NCBI RefSeq assembly: GCF_014642655.1
Contig: NZ_BMIR01000008.1
Coordinates: 1 to 64,000 of the forward strand
Origin: Pullulanibacillus camelliae
GTDB lineage: Bacteria; Bacillota; Bacilli; Bacillales; Sporolactobacillaceae
Length of the DNA: 64,000 nt
Direction of reading: 5' to 3'
Shown here: in pieces, positions 36,980 to 45,245 of the stretch
Layout: each line of letters opens with the position of its first letter
Numbering within the stretch: position 1 is the first letter of the stretch
The notes under the pieces: generated by a model
Databases searched by the model: none
Told to the model about the DNA's origin: nothing
What the model saw: only the letters and a program-made list of their open reading frames with translations
Made by a program: the position numbers and the translations under genes

Positions 36980-37024
36980 AACAGAGGCTGCCCGCAAAAG
37001 TTTGACCTTTGGGACAGCCTTTAC
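36980..37024 (-). terminator. terminator of ctaA
   Basis: On the minus strand AGGCTGTCCCAAAGG pairs with CTTTTGCGGGCAGCCT, followed by CTGTTTTT. Confidence 0.8.
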
Positions 37025-37921
37025 TTAATGGTTTCGCCGCAAGGCAATCATCGTCATGAAGGATAAGATGCCGAAGAGACAGGTAATAAAAAAGGAATGA
37101 AACAGTAAAAAGGTTAAGTCCAGGCGAGTTAAAACAACCATGATACCGCTGGCTGCCTGACAAAGTACCGATAGAAAGGCAATGAATGTGCCCCAGACCA
37201 ACCATTTTTCATTCTTATATTTTAAGAGAGCGTGGATGAAAGAAATAATAATCCACAAGGCTAGAATGCCTGCTAATACCCTATGTCCAAATTGAATACC
37301 TGCTCTGCTATACAAGTCAGGGATGACGTCTCCGTTACATAATGGGAAGTCCCGACAACCAAGCGCAGAATCTGTGTGTCTTACAAACGCACCACTATAA
37401 ACAACGAGATAAGTATAGATGATTAAGAGCACCTGATTCCAGAGCACCCCTTTTCCGGTAGCGGGGCTTATTTCTTTGGTTGCTCCAGTCGCTTCATATA
37501 AAATCACAGTCAATAGCACAACACTCGCAAATGAAATGAGTGAAATACCAAAATGCAAGGCTAAAATGAAGGAGGATTGATCCCAAATTACCGCTGCTGC
37601 ACCTAATAATCCTTGCAAGACAACAAAGAATACAGAGCAGATGGCTAAAAATTTAATGCCTCTTACTTTGGAGCAACGAATCCATGCCCAAACACTTAAA
37701 ACAACGATAGAAAGTCCAAAGATTGCTGAAACAGCTCTGTGACTGACCTCGATAAAGGTTTCCTTATTGCTTGTGTCCGGAACGACTTGGCCATAGCACA
37801 ATGGCCAGTGATGGCCACAGCCTAATGCTGAGCCGGTATTTGTGACAACAGCTCCCATGATGACAACAAGGAGCATACCAAATGAGGTAAAGATTCCTAA
37901 ATAACGCAAGATACGGTCCAT
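37025..37921 (-). CDS. ctaA: heme A synthase
   Basis: 298 residues from ATG at 37921 (GAAGGTGA upstream). Eight membrane helices in two four-helix halves; heme-ligand histidines are in SHRAVSA and ALHFG of the first half and GHRVLAG and LFHSFF of the second. The CGHHWPLCYG extracellular cysteine pair is conserved in Bacillus CtaA. It oxidises the methyl group of heme O to heme A for the caa3 oxidase. Divergent from ctaB-F, as in B. subtilis. Confidence 0.95.
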   Translation of the reverse strand: MDRILRYLGIFTSFGMLLVVIMGAVVTNTGSALGCGHHWPLCYGQVVPDTSNKETFIEVSHRAVSAIFGLSIVVLSVWAWIRCSKVRGIKFLAICSVFFVVLQGLLGAAAVIWDQSSFILALHFGISLISFASVVLLTVILYEATGATKEISPATGKGVLWNQVLLIIYTYLVVYSGAFVRHTDSALGCRDFPLCNGDVIPDLYSRAGIQFGHRVLAGILALWIIISFIHALLKYKNEKWLVWGTFIAFLSVLCQAASGIMVVLTRLDLTFLLFHSFFITCLFGILSFMTMIALRRNH

Positions 37922-38251
37922 ACATTCACCTTCTCAGTAGAGAAACTCGTTAATACAAATTGTACATGTTTCCTTTAAATTTGTCGATTTCGTGTCAATT
38001 TCATGCAAAGTATACAAAGCCTTTGTCTTCGTATATAATGAAATAAGGTTGAGTTGTTTTTTACATCATTTATCCTAACACAAAAGAACTTCTATAAATC
38101 TCCAATTTGTGAACACAAAGAAACAATTCTTATGTTTTTTTCATTTGTTTCTTTGGTTTAAAATGAACAGAACGATTGATTATAATAAGAATTAAGAGGG
38201 ACTCGCGTTTTGATGAAAAACGCGTTTTGATTTAGAAAGGATGCGACCCAA
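37922..38251. promoter_or_regulatory. divergent control region ctaA / ctaB with a leader terminator at 38204-38230
   Basis: The 330-bp gap should carry both promoters. A perfect TATAAT lies at 38181-38186 for ctaB, without a clear -35. Just after it CGCGTTTT (38204-38211) pairs with AAAACGCG (38217-38224), followed by TTTTGATTT: a terminator-shaped hairpin 20-odd nt before the ctaB ribosome binding site (AGAAAGGAT), so ctaB could be controlled by attenuation. ResD or CcpA sites could not be named with confidence. Confidence 0.55.
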
Positions 38252-39190
38252 ATGTCAAAACCGTTGGGCTCATATGATTCAACGCATGTTATAGATTCGC
38301 AAGCCATATCAGAAAAAAAATCAGGAACGTTTAAGGAATTCATCGGGGTTTGTAAGACAGGTATTGTCTATTCTAACCTCATTACAACATTTACAGGAAT
38401 TTGGTTGGCCTTAAAGCTTACAGATCAATTATTTTTTGATAATATAATAAAGATAGTATTAGTTTTAGCAGGGGCTGCGCTTGTCATCGCTGGTGGCTGT
38501 TGCTTGAATAATTACATTGATAGAGATATTGATCAACTGATGGAAAGGACAAAAGATCGGCCTTCAGCAACAGGAAGCTTACATCCAAGTCAAGTGCTGT
38601 GGGGCGGAATCATTATGTCCGCTTTAGGAACTATCCTATTATTCATGGGTTCAAAAGTTTCAGCGGTATTAGGTCTCATTGGTCTATTTGTCTATGTGGT
38701 TGTTTATACGATGTGGTTAAAGAGAACACACTCCATTAACACAGTAATTGGTGGGGTTTCAGGCGCTGTGCCACCGATGATCGGTTGGGCAGCTATAGAT
38801 CCAAGTCTATCGAGTATGGTACCATGGTTATTATTTACCTTTATGTTTTTGTGGCAGCCTCCGCACTTCTTAGCATTGGCGTTAAAGCGCGTTGATGAAT
38901 ACCGTAAAGCAGGTATTCCAATGCTGCCGGTGGTGGCAGGCAACCAAATTACAAAGAGACAGATGATTTTTTACGTCATCATGCTCTTGCCAGCTTCGCT
39001 CATGCTCTACGAATTAGGTATCATCTACATCATTGCAGCGGTTGTGCTAGGAGTGGCCTGGTTGGCCATTAGTATCGCCGGCTTCTTTACAAAGGATATA
39101 TTAAAATGGTCCCGCATCATGTTTATCTTCTCTCTGAATTATATGACCATACTATTTGTCGTAATGATAATTTCTGTGCTCTTTAAATAG
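38252..39190 (+). CDS. ctaB: protoheme IX farnesyltransferase (heme O synthase)
   Basis: 312 residues with about nine membrane helices. The prenyl diphosphate motif NNYIDRDIDQLMERTKDRP and a second DEYRKAGIPMLPVV are intact. It converts heme B to heme O, the substrate of CtaA. First gene of the ctaBCDEF cluster. ATG 38252 preceded by AAAGGATG. Confidence 0.95.
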   Translation: MSKPLGSYDSTHVIDSQAISEKKSGTFKEFIGVCKTGIVYSNLITTFTGIWLALKLTDQLFFDNIIKIVLVLAGAALVIAGGCCLNNYIDRDIDQLMERTKDRPSATGSLHPSQVLWGGIIMSALGTILLFMGSKVSAVLGLIGLFVYVVVYTMWLKRTHSINTVIGGVSGAVPPMIGWAAIDPSLSSMVPWLLFTFMFLWQPPHFLALALKRVDEYRKAGIPMLPVVAGNQITKRQMIFYVIMLLPASLMLYELGIIYIIAAVVLGVAWLAISIAGFFTKDILKWSRIMFIFSLNYMTILFVVMIISVLFK

Positions 39191-39202
39191 CGTTATTAAA
39201 CG

Positions 39203-39255
39203 GTTGTCGTTAACAAGAAAAAAAGAACTTATTCATATTTTTTTGTGGCGACAAC
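39203..39255 (+). promoter_or_regulatory. long stem-loop between ctaB and ctaC
   Basis: GTTGTCG (39203-39209) pairs with CGACAAC (39249-39255), and the inner ACAA.AAAAAAA pairs with TTTTTTTGT. In B. subtilis a stem-loop at the same place acts as a partial terminator or processing point that separates ctaB from abundant ctaCDEF mRNA; by analogy this should do the same here. There is no strong U-tract beyond the stem, so processing/stability is as likely as termination. Confidence 0.6.
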
Positions 39256-39304
39256 TGTTTTATATTATATTATCACTACCGATAAAGAAAGAGAGGGTCA
39301 CGTC

Positions 39305-40339
39305 ATGAAGAAGAAATGGCAACATTTATTGCGCTTCCTTCCTCTTGTAGCTTTAATGGCACTCCTATCGGCTTGCGGAAAAGAAGGTGTATCTGCTCTA
39401 AAGCCAATGGGTGATGAAGCCCATGAAGAAGCAAAGCTGATGATACTTAGCATTGCGATCATGGTCATCGTCGTCTTGGTTGTTGGTATTATTTTCACCT
39501 ATGTCGTCATTAAATTCCGTAAACGTAAAAATCAAGAGGAATACATACCTAGACAGGTGGAAGGTAGCGCTGTGCTTGAGGTGATTTGGACAGTTATTCC
39601 GATCATTCTTTTAGCTATTTTAGCCGTACCAACTGTTGCAAAAACATTTTCAGTTTCAGACACGACTTCAAAGAGTGTCAAAAAGGATGCTTTAGTCATT
39701 AATGTGACAGCCAATCAGTTTTGGTGGGAATTCGAGTATCCTGATCAAAAGATTGTTACTGGTGAAGAAGTTGTCATTCCAAAAGGACAAGATGTTATTT
39801 TCAAATTGACCTCAAAAGATACGACCCATGCTTTTTGGGTACCAGCCTTAGGCGGTAAGGTCGATGTCAATCCTGGTCAAACAACGCAGCTCAAGCTTGA
39901 GGCTGATAAGGAAGGTACCTATAGTGGACGGTGTGCAGAGCTCTGCGGCGCTTCCCATGCTTTGATGTACTTTAATGTGAAAGCGGTTAGCAAAGCGGAC
40001 TTTAAGTCCTGGGTCTCTGAAATGAAAGCGGGTCCAAGCGATCCGACAAGTGTAAGCGCTAAGCAAGGCCAAGAGCTCTTCAAAAACAATTGTATGAGCT
40101 GCCATGCGGTAGGCAATAAGGATGCTGGCATTGCTCCAAATCTAACGAACTTTGCAGATAGACAAAACATCGCTGGATTTTTAGATCACAACAAAAAGAA
40201 TTTAGAAAAATGGATTTGGGATCCTCAGGCAGAGAAGCCAGGGGCTACAATGCCAAAACGCGGTGCCAATAATAATCTTTCAAAAGACCAAATACAGCAA
40301 ATTGCAGATTATTTGTTCACTCTATCTGTTAAACAGTAA
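39305..40339 (+). CDS. ctaC: cytochrome caa3 oxidase subunit II with fused cytochrome c domain
   Basis: 344 residues from ATG 39305 (AGAGGG upstream; the open frame to 39245 passes through the stem-loop). The lipobox LLSAC puts Cys24 as lipid site, then two membrane helices, a cupredoxin domain with the CuA ligands in CAELCGASHALM, and a C-terminal class I cytochrome c domain with CMSCH (about residue 263). The heme c accepts electrons from the bc complex or cytochrome c and passes them to CuA. Its C-terminal cytochrome defines the oxidase as caa3. Confidence 0.96.
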   Translation: MKKKWQHLLRFLPLVALMALLSACGKEGVSALKPMGDEAHEEAKLMILSIAIMVIVVLVVGIIFTYVVIKFRKRKNQEEYIPRQVEGSAVLEVIWTVIPIILLAILAVPTVAKTFSVSDTTSKSVKKDALVINVTANQFWWEFEYPDQKIVTGEEVVIPKGQDVIFKLTSKDTTHAFWVPALGGKVDVNPGQTTQLKLEADKEGTYSGRCAELCGASHALMYFNVKAVSKADFKSWVSEMKAGPSDPTSVSAKQGQELFKNNCMSCHAVGNKDAGIAPNLTNFADRQNIAGFLDHNKKNLEKWIWDPQAEKPGATMPKRGANNNLSKDQIQQIADYLFTLSVKQ

Positions 40340-40372
40340 GGCCAATAGGCTTAAAAAGGGAGGTATACATCT

Positions 40373-42265
40373 GTGACAACATCTGCGATAACAGTAAGAG
40401 AAGAAAAACAAGGCTTTCTTCCCTGGTTATGGATGTGGTTAACGACAGTCGATCATAAGAAAATTGGCATCTTGTATCTTTGTGGTGCGGGACTCTTTTT
40501 CCTCATCGGTGGGATTGAAGCCATACTCATTCGGATTCAACTTTCTGTTCCTCAAAATGATTTTTTAGTAGGCTCTACGTATAATCAAGTCATGACGATG
40601 CATGGCACGACGATGATTTTCTTGGCGGCTATGCCAGCGATTTTTGCGTTGTTAAATGCAGTTGTCCCATTACAAATCGGGGCAAGGGACGTCGCTTTTC
40701 CATTTTTGAATGCCCTTGGTTTTTGGCTGTTTTTTCTCGGCGGTTTAATTCTCAATGTCAGCTGGTTCTTAGGTGGGGCTCCTGACGGAGGCTGGACAGC
40801 TTATGCACCACTCTCTACGGAATTCTTGGGCAGTGGCATGGATTTCTATATTCTGGGCTTACAGGTTGCTGGTGCTGGTACTTTAATGGGGGGCATCAAC
40901 TTCTTAGTCACTATTATCAATATGAGAGCTCCAGGAATGACCTTCATGCGCATGCCACTCTTTACGTGGACAGCGCTCATTACATCAGCACTGATTCTCT
41001 TTGCCTTTCCTGCCCTAACTGTTGGCTTATTTTTCGAACTATTCGATAAAGTGTTTGGGGCAAATTTTTTCAATTCGGTAAATGGCGGCAATGGTGTCAT
41101 TTGGGAGCATATCTTTTGGATATTTGGACACCCTGAGGTTTACATTCTCATTTTACCAGCGTTTGGCGTTATTTCTGAGGTCGTCCCGACCTTTGCTAAA
41201 AAACGATTATTTGGTTACACATCAATGGTATTTGCCACTGTGCTCATTGGCTTTTTGGCCTTTATGGTATGGGTTCACCATATGTTTACAGTTGGCTTAG
41301 GACCAATGGCCAATTCCTTGTTTGCCATTGCAACGATGGCAATCGCTATACCTACCGGGATGAAAATTTTTAACTGGATGTTTACAATGTGGGGCGGTCA
41401 GGTGCATTATACAACAGCTAACTTGTTTGCAGTTGGCTTTATACCGACCTTTGTCCTGGGTGGTGTAACGGGCGTTATGTTAGCTGTTCCAGCTGCCGAC
41501 TTTCAATACCACGACAGCTATTTTGTTGTTGCTCACTTTCACTATGTTATTGTCGGTGGCGTTGTCTTCGGATTATTAGCGGGACTGTTTTATTGGTGGC
41601 CAAAGATGTTTGGAAAATTTTTAAATGAAAAGCTTGGAAAAGTGACCTTCTGGTTTTTCTTTTTCGGTTTTCACGTCACGTTTTTCCCGCAGCATTTCTT
41701 AGGACTAATGGGGATGCCGCGCCGCTATTTCACATATCTTAAAGGAGATGGCTTAGCCACTGGAAACATGATTAGCAGTCTTGGGGCCATTGGCATGGCA
41801 ATTGCGATTATCCTCTTACTCATCAATATTGTGATGACCACAGCAAATGGGAAAAAAGCTAAAGGGGATGCTTGGGGCTTTGGACGGACCTTAGAATGGT
41901 CAATTCCTTCACCAGCACCTGAATATAACTTTGCGCAAACACCGCTTGTTAAAGGGATTGATCCACTATGGAAGGCAAAGATGGAGGGCAGTCATAAAGT
42001 AACGCCTGCCGAACCACTTGGAGATATTCATATGCCTTCGTCATCAATTCTACCGTTTTTAATGTCTCTGGCCCTAACGGTGGCGAGCTTTGGATTTATT
42101 TATGCGGATCAAAGTGGTACCGCGCTAAATGCCGGTTCGTTGATTTTTGCGGGCATAGGCGTTGCTTTGCTGTTCCTGATGATGCTCATCCACTCTTTGA
42201 AGGATGATCATGGTTATCATATTCATAAGCATGAAATCATCGAAGCAGAAAGGGAGGCTGAGTAG
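40373..42265 (+). CDS. ctaD: cytochrome caa3 oxidase subunit I
   Basis: 630 residues from GTG 40373 (GGGAGG upstream). About 14 membrane helices. The heme/copper centre ligands are visible: MTMHGTTMIF (heme a His), WIFGHPEVYILILPAFG (CuB His and cross-linked Tyr), VWVHHMFTVG (two CuB His) and VVAHFHYVIVGG (heme a3 and heme a His). It reduces oxygen and pumps protons. Next gene overlaps the region closely (1 nt apart). Confidence 0.97.
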   Translation: MTTSAITVREEKQGFLPWLWMWLTTVDHKKIGILYLCGAGLFFLIGGIEAILIRIQLSVPQNDFLVGSTYNQVMTMHGTTMIFLAAMPAIFALLNAVVPLQIGARDVAFPFLNALGFWLFFLGGLILNVSWFLGGAPDGGWTAYAPLSTEFLGSGMDFYILGLQVAGAGTLMGGINFLVTIINMRAPGMTFMRMPLFTWTALITSALILFAFPALTVGLFFELFDKVFGANFFNSVNGGNGVIWEHIFWIFGHPEVYILILPAFGVISEVVPTFAKKRLFGYTSMVFATVLIGFLAFMVWVHHMFTVGLGPMANSLFAIATMAIAIPTGMKIFNWMFTMWGGQVHYTTANLFAVGFIPTFVLGGVTGVMLAVPAADFQYHDSYFVVAHFHYVIVGGVVFGLLAGLFYWWPKMFGKFLNEKLGKVTFWFFFFGFHVTFFPQHFLGLMGMPRRYFTYLKGDGLATGNMISSLGAIGMAIAIILLLINIVMTTANGKKAKGDAWGFGRTLEWSIPSPAPEYNFAQTPLVKGIDPLWKAKMEGSHKVTPAEPLGDIHMPSSSILPFLMSLALTVASFGFIYADQSGTALNAGSLIFAGIGVALLFLMMLIHSLKDDHGYHIHKHEIIEAEREAE

Positions 42266-42266
42266 C

Positions 42267-42887
42267 ATGTCTCAATCACATGATTTAAGCATCGAAAAAC
42301 TCCCGAACCCAGAAAAAGCAACCTTAGAAGGAAAAAATAAATTTCTTGGATTTTGGTTTTTTCTCGGAGGTGAAACGGTCCTCTTTGGCACGCTATTTGC
42401 GACATTTTTAGCGCTGCGTGACAAGGTCGGTAATGGTCCAGCGGGTCACGAGCTCTTTAGCATGAAAGTTACGTTTTTGTCAACAATGATCTTGCTCGTC
42501 AGCAGTTTAACCAGTGTCTTTGCAATTTTGGCTTTAAAGGAATATAAGCTAAGAATGATGCAGTTCTGGTTTTGGGTAACCGTGCTTTTAGGACTTTGCT
42601 TTCTTGGTCTGGAGATCTATGAGTTTACTGATTACGTGAAAGAGGGACTGGGTTATAAGACGAGTGCTTTTTCCTCCTCTTTCTACACACTAGTTGGGAC
42701 TCATGGAAGTCACGTGTTTTTTGGTATCCTTTGGATTTCAACGCTTATGATTGCTTCTTATAAAAAAGGGATCACAACAGTAACGGCACCGAAATATTAT
42801 ATTGCTGCCCTATATTGGCACTTTATTGATGTGGTTTGGGTGTTCATTTTTACTGTTGTTTATCTACTCGGTATTTTGGGGGGCTAA
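42267..42887 (+). CDS. ctaE: cytochrome caa3 oxidase subunit III
   Basis: 206 residues from ATG 42267, with AGGGAGGCTG upstream; the frame extension to 42204 lies inside ctaD. Five membrane helices, with WFFLGGETVLFGTLFATFLALR near the start, typical of Gram-positive subunit III, and LVGTHGSHVFFGILW in the middle. It stabilises subunit I and proton uptake. Followed by ctaF 5 bp later. Confidence 0.95.
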   Translation: MSQSHDLSIEKLPNPEKATLEGKNKFLGFWFFLGGETVLFGTLFATFLALRDKVGNGPAGHELFSMKVTFLSTMILLVSSLTSVFAILALKEYKLRMMQFWFWVTVLLGLCFLGLEIYEFTDYVKEGLGYKTSAFSSSFYTLVGTHGSHVFFGILWISTLMIASYKKGITTVTAPKYYIAALYWHFIDVVWVFIFTVVYLLGILGG

Positions 42888-42892
42888 AACAA

Positions 42893-43219
42893 ATGGCTTT
42901 AAACCAATCCGATATCAATAGTTATTTGGAAAAGCAAAAAAAGCGCCAAGAGCTTATCCACTATTTTGTATCTTTTGTGCTTATGATTTTGTTTACTGTC
43001 CTAGCGTTTGTCGCAGTGATGCTGCGCGACAGTATCAATGATTATCTCATTGCTGTTTTTATCGTTACGATGGCTGTCGTGCAAGTGGTCTTCCAGTTAT
43101 ATTACTTCATGCATATGAAGGAACAGGATCATGGATTTCCGACATTGTTTCTATATAGTGGTGCAGCGGTGGCCTTCTTGACAGTCATTAGCTTTGTATC
43201 TATTGTTTGGATTTCGTAA
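42893..43219 (+). CDS. ctaF: cytochrome caa3 oxidase subunit IV
   Basis: 108 residues from ATG 42893. Three membrane helices (about 25-45, 50-70 and 85-105) of the COX4_pro/CtaF family; the QLYYFMHMKEQDHGFP segment between helices two and three is characteristic. It is the last gene of this cluster. The ctaG gene that follows in B. subtilis is missing here; the next 730 bp is repeat DNA. Confidence 0.92.
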   Translation: MALNQSDINSYLEKQKKRQELIHYFVSFVLMILFTVLAFVAVMLRDSINDYLIAVFIVTMAVVQVVFQLYYFMHMKEQDHGFPTLFLYSGAAVAFLTVISFVSIVWIS

Positions 43220-43229
43220 GGCAATCAGT

Positions 43230-43267
43230 GAGGGTGTCCCAAAAGGTTAACTTTTTGGGCATCCTTT
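43230..43267 (+). terminator. terminator of ctaC-F
   Basis: GGTGTCCCAAAAG pairs with CTTTTTGGGCATCC around a TTAA loop, followed by six T residues. A dispersed repeat starts directly after it. Confidence 0.88.
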
Positions 43268-43760
43268 TTTAAAAGATCAGAAAGTATAAAATTTCTGATC
43301 ATGAGGCCGGTGCGGATTTTCGCTCCAGGCCGCTCGCTTTCTGCGGGGGAGTGGTAAGCCTCCTCGCGCCTTCGCCTGCTAAGGTCTTACTGATCTCCCA
43401 CTTTCCGCAGGAGTCTAGTCTCTGCACCATGCGTCAGCGGCGCCCGAGGAACACACGATTTTAGAGGGTTCCGAGTCTCGCGCCTTGCGCTCCCATCCAC
43501 TTGATCAGACAATGAAGCCTCTTTCATATTGGCTGATGCTCTATACTAAGGACAAGGACCGGGCATGCTTTTCGCCCGGTTTTTCTTATACTATCAGAAT
43601 GTATAACTTCGCTGACGCTCATAAAGGAAGAGAGTATAAGGCGGGCTTTGCCTTCCGCCACCTGAGGCTTGCGGGCACCCTAAGTGTGTGATTTGCAAAA
43701 ATCACATCAGGGAGTACCAGCGAAGCGGTGCAAGCCAAGTTTTCTAATAATAAGAAGAAC
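43268..43760 (+). repeat. longest composite dispersed repeat (family 1 followed by family 2)
   Basis: Family 1 runs from AAAAGATCAGAAAGTATAAA just after the ctaF terminator, through ATCATGAGG, GGTGCGGATTTTCGC, the GC-rich blocks and CATCCACTTGATCAG, to a perfect terminator hairpin CCGGGC..GCCCGG + TTTTTCTT near 43559-43588. Family 2 starts there (TATACTATCAGAATGTATA) and runs through GCCACCTGAGGCTTGCGG, the TGTGATTT..AAATCACA hairpin, AGCGAAGCGGTGC and AAGTTTTCT to about 43750. The gap up to the next gene at 43948 is otherwise unremarkable. Confidence 0.85.
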
Positions 43761-43947
43761 GTATAAACATTTTGAGTGTCCTTTTTAGAAGAGCGCAACA
43801 TTCCCGCTTTGATTGTTGCCACCGATCGCTCTTTTTATTTCTCATTGATATTCCGTTGTTTTTATTAATAGAATGGTTTCATACACCATATTTTTAGGAC
43901 AATTCTCAGGATGAGGACCCTGTGAATTGAGAAGAGGGGGAATACTG

Positions 43948-44454
43948 ATGAGAATCAGAGCAGTTGAAGTCAGTGATGCCGCTCAATTTTTACAATTGAG
44001 TCAAACGCTGGATCGCGAATCGACCTTTATGCTCTATGAACCCGGAGAAAGACAATTAACAATTGATGAGCAAAAAGAGGCGTTGCAATCCATTGTTGAG
44101 GATACATCCAAACATCTTATTGTTGCAGAGGATGGGGAAACCCTTGTCGGTTTTGTTATGGTCATTGGTAATGGATTAAAAAGAATTAGCCATCGAGCGG
44201 CAATTGTGATTGGCATTTTGTCAGCATATCAAGGGAAAGGGTTAGGCAGAAAGCTGCTTGCGGCGGCAGAAAAGAAAGCTAAGGAAAGTGGTGTACACCG
44301 ACTAGAGTTGACAGTGATGGCTCAGAATAAACGCGCTTTATGGCTATATAGTCGCTCTGGTTTTAATGTAGAAGGAATTCGTCGTAAAGCGATCAAATTA
44401 GAGGAGTCCTTTATGGATGAGTTTTATATGAGCAAGATGATATCAACAGAATAG
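43948..44454 (+). CDS. GNAT family N-acetyltransferase
   Basis: 168 residues from ATG 43948, preceded by AGAGGGGG; the frame to 43927 is not used. The acetyl-CoA binding motif A is seen in SAYQGKGLGRKLLAAAEKKA (about 94-113), followed by motif B NKRALWLYSRSGFNVEG. The similarity is to RimI/YhhY-like amine acetyltransferases with a broad range of substrates. It is not part of the B. subtilis gene order at this place. It is a single gene with its own terminator. Confidence 0.88.
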   Translation: MRIRAVEVSDAAQFLQLSQTLDRESTFMLYEPGERQLTIDEQKEALQSIVEDTSKHLIVAEDGETLVGFVMVIGNGLKRISHRAAIVIGILSAYQGKGLGRKLLAAAEKKAKESGVHRLELTVMAQNKRALWLYSRSGFNVEGIRRKAIKLEESFMDEFYMSKMISTE

Positions 44455-44508
44455 ATGAAGCAGTTTCTTTATTTTTAGGAATAATAACTCTATATCTTAA
44501 AAAAATAG

Positions 44509-44546
44509 GGAGGCCTCAGCAAACGGATGCTGAGGGCCTCCTTTTA
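44509..44546 (+). terminator. terminator of the acetyltransferase gene
   Basis: GGAGGCCTCAGCA (44509-44521) pairs with TGCTGAGGGCCTCC (44528-44541), followed by TTTTAATC. Confidence 0.88.
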
Positions 44547-44582
44547 ATCGCTAATGATAGTGAAGGCGCTTTAATTTGTAAG

Positions 44583-44945
44583 CTATGCTTTAATATAGGT
44601 CGTTAAAGCTTCTTCGAGCTGGTTGATTTTTTCTTTACATTTATTGATGACGTAATCAGGAAAGGTTTCGTTGTATTCAACGCCATGGGGATAGTAATGA
44701 CGTCCGACATAAGGGACTAAAAGTTTAACTACACCGCTTCGGCTCTCAATTTCACCTTCAACTGCGATCCCGGGAATCCGAAAATAATACACACTGCCAT
44801 CTGTCCTATTTTCAAATTTAAAATCATAGGTGACACGTTCGTAATCCCAATGTCCGCCTCTCACCATTCCGACACTATTCATGATTTGTTCAAGAAGTGG
44901 AAACGGAATGACGTGATTCTCAATTGCCGTTTCTTCAAAACGCAT
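44583..44945 (-). CDS. ylbA: YugN-like family protein (YlbA)
   Basis: 120 residues from ATG at 44945 (AAGGAGGG upstream). It contains MVRGGHWDYERVTYDFKFEN and YYFRIPGIAVEGEIE, typical of the YugN-like family (PF08868), and ends with a helix INQLEEALTTYIKA. Cytosolic, function unknown. Its place between the cta genes and ylbC fits YlbA of B. subtilis. Confidence 0.82.
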   Translation of the reverse strand: MRFEETAIENHVIPFPLLEQIMNSVGMVRGGHWDYERVTYDFKFENRTDGSVYYFRIPGIAVEGEIESRSGVVKLLVPYVGRHYYPHGVEYNETFPDYVINKCKEKINQLEEALTTYIKA

Positions 44946-45245
44946 GATGGACCCTCCTTCTTAACCGATAACCTCTATTTTATAATAGTACGAACATTAT
45001 TGAAATGCAATGATTGCAATAATTTTATGAAAAATGATTATTTCTCAAAATGCTGTCCAAAATGAAGGGTAGGTAAAGTATTGTTAAATGTTAATTAAGC
45101 AAATTCTTTTGAGCGCTTGTCAAGAATAATGTTACACTAAAAGAAAAGGATAGCGTTTATTTCCATGTCCTTTATTGAAATGACTGATACAGAGGAAATA
45201 AAAGGGTCTTGACGTATAAGTAAGCATAAGCGCGACAAACGGAGG
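44946..45245. other. divergent intergenic region ylbA / ylbC
   Basis: 300 AT-rich bp with no repeat copy. A weak promoter candidate for ylbC is TTGAGC (45109-45114), 18 bp, TACACT (45133-45138). GGAGG at 45241-45245 is the ylbC ribosome binding site. No other structure was seen. Confidence 0.35.

Noticed and set aside
36841-37024. small gene between pyc and ctaA
   Set aside because: Only two terminators and a decayed repeat fragment are present.
43485-43822. open frames of 67-68 codons in the 43-kb gap
   Set aside because: They lie completely in the composite repeat, with no translation signals.
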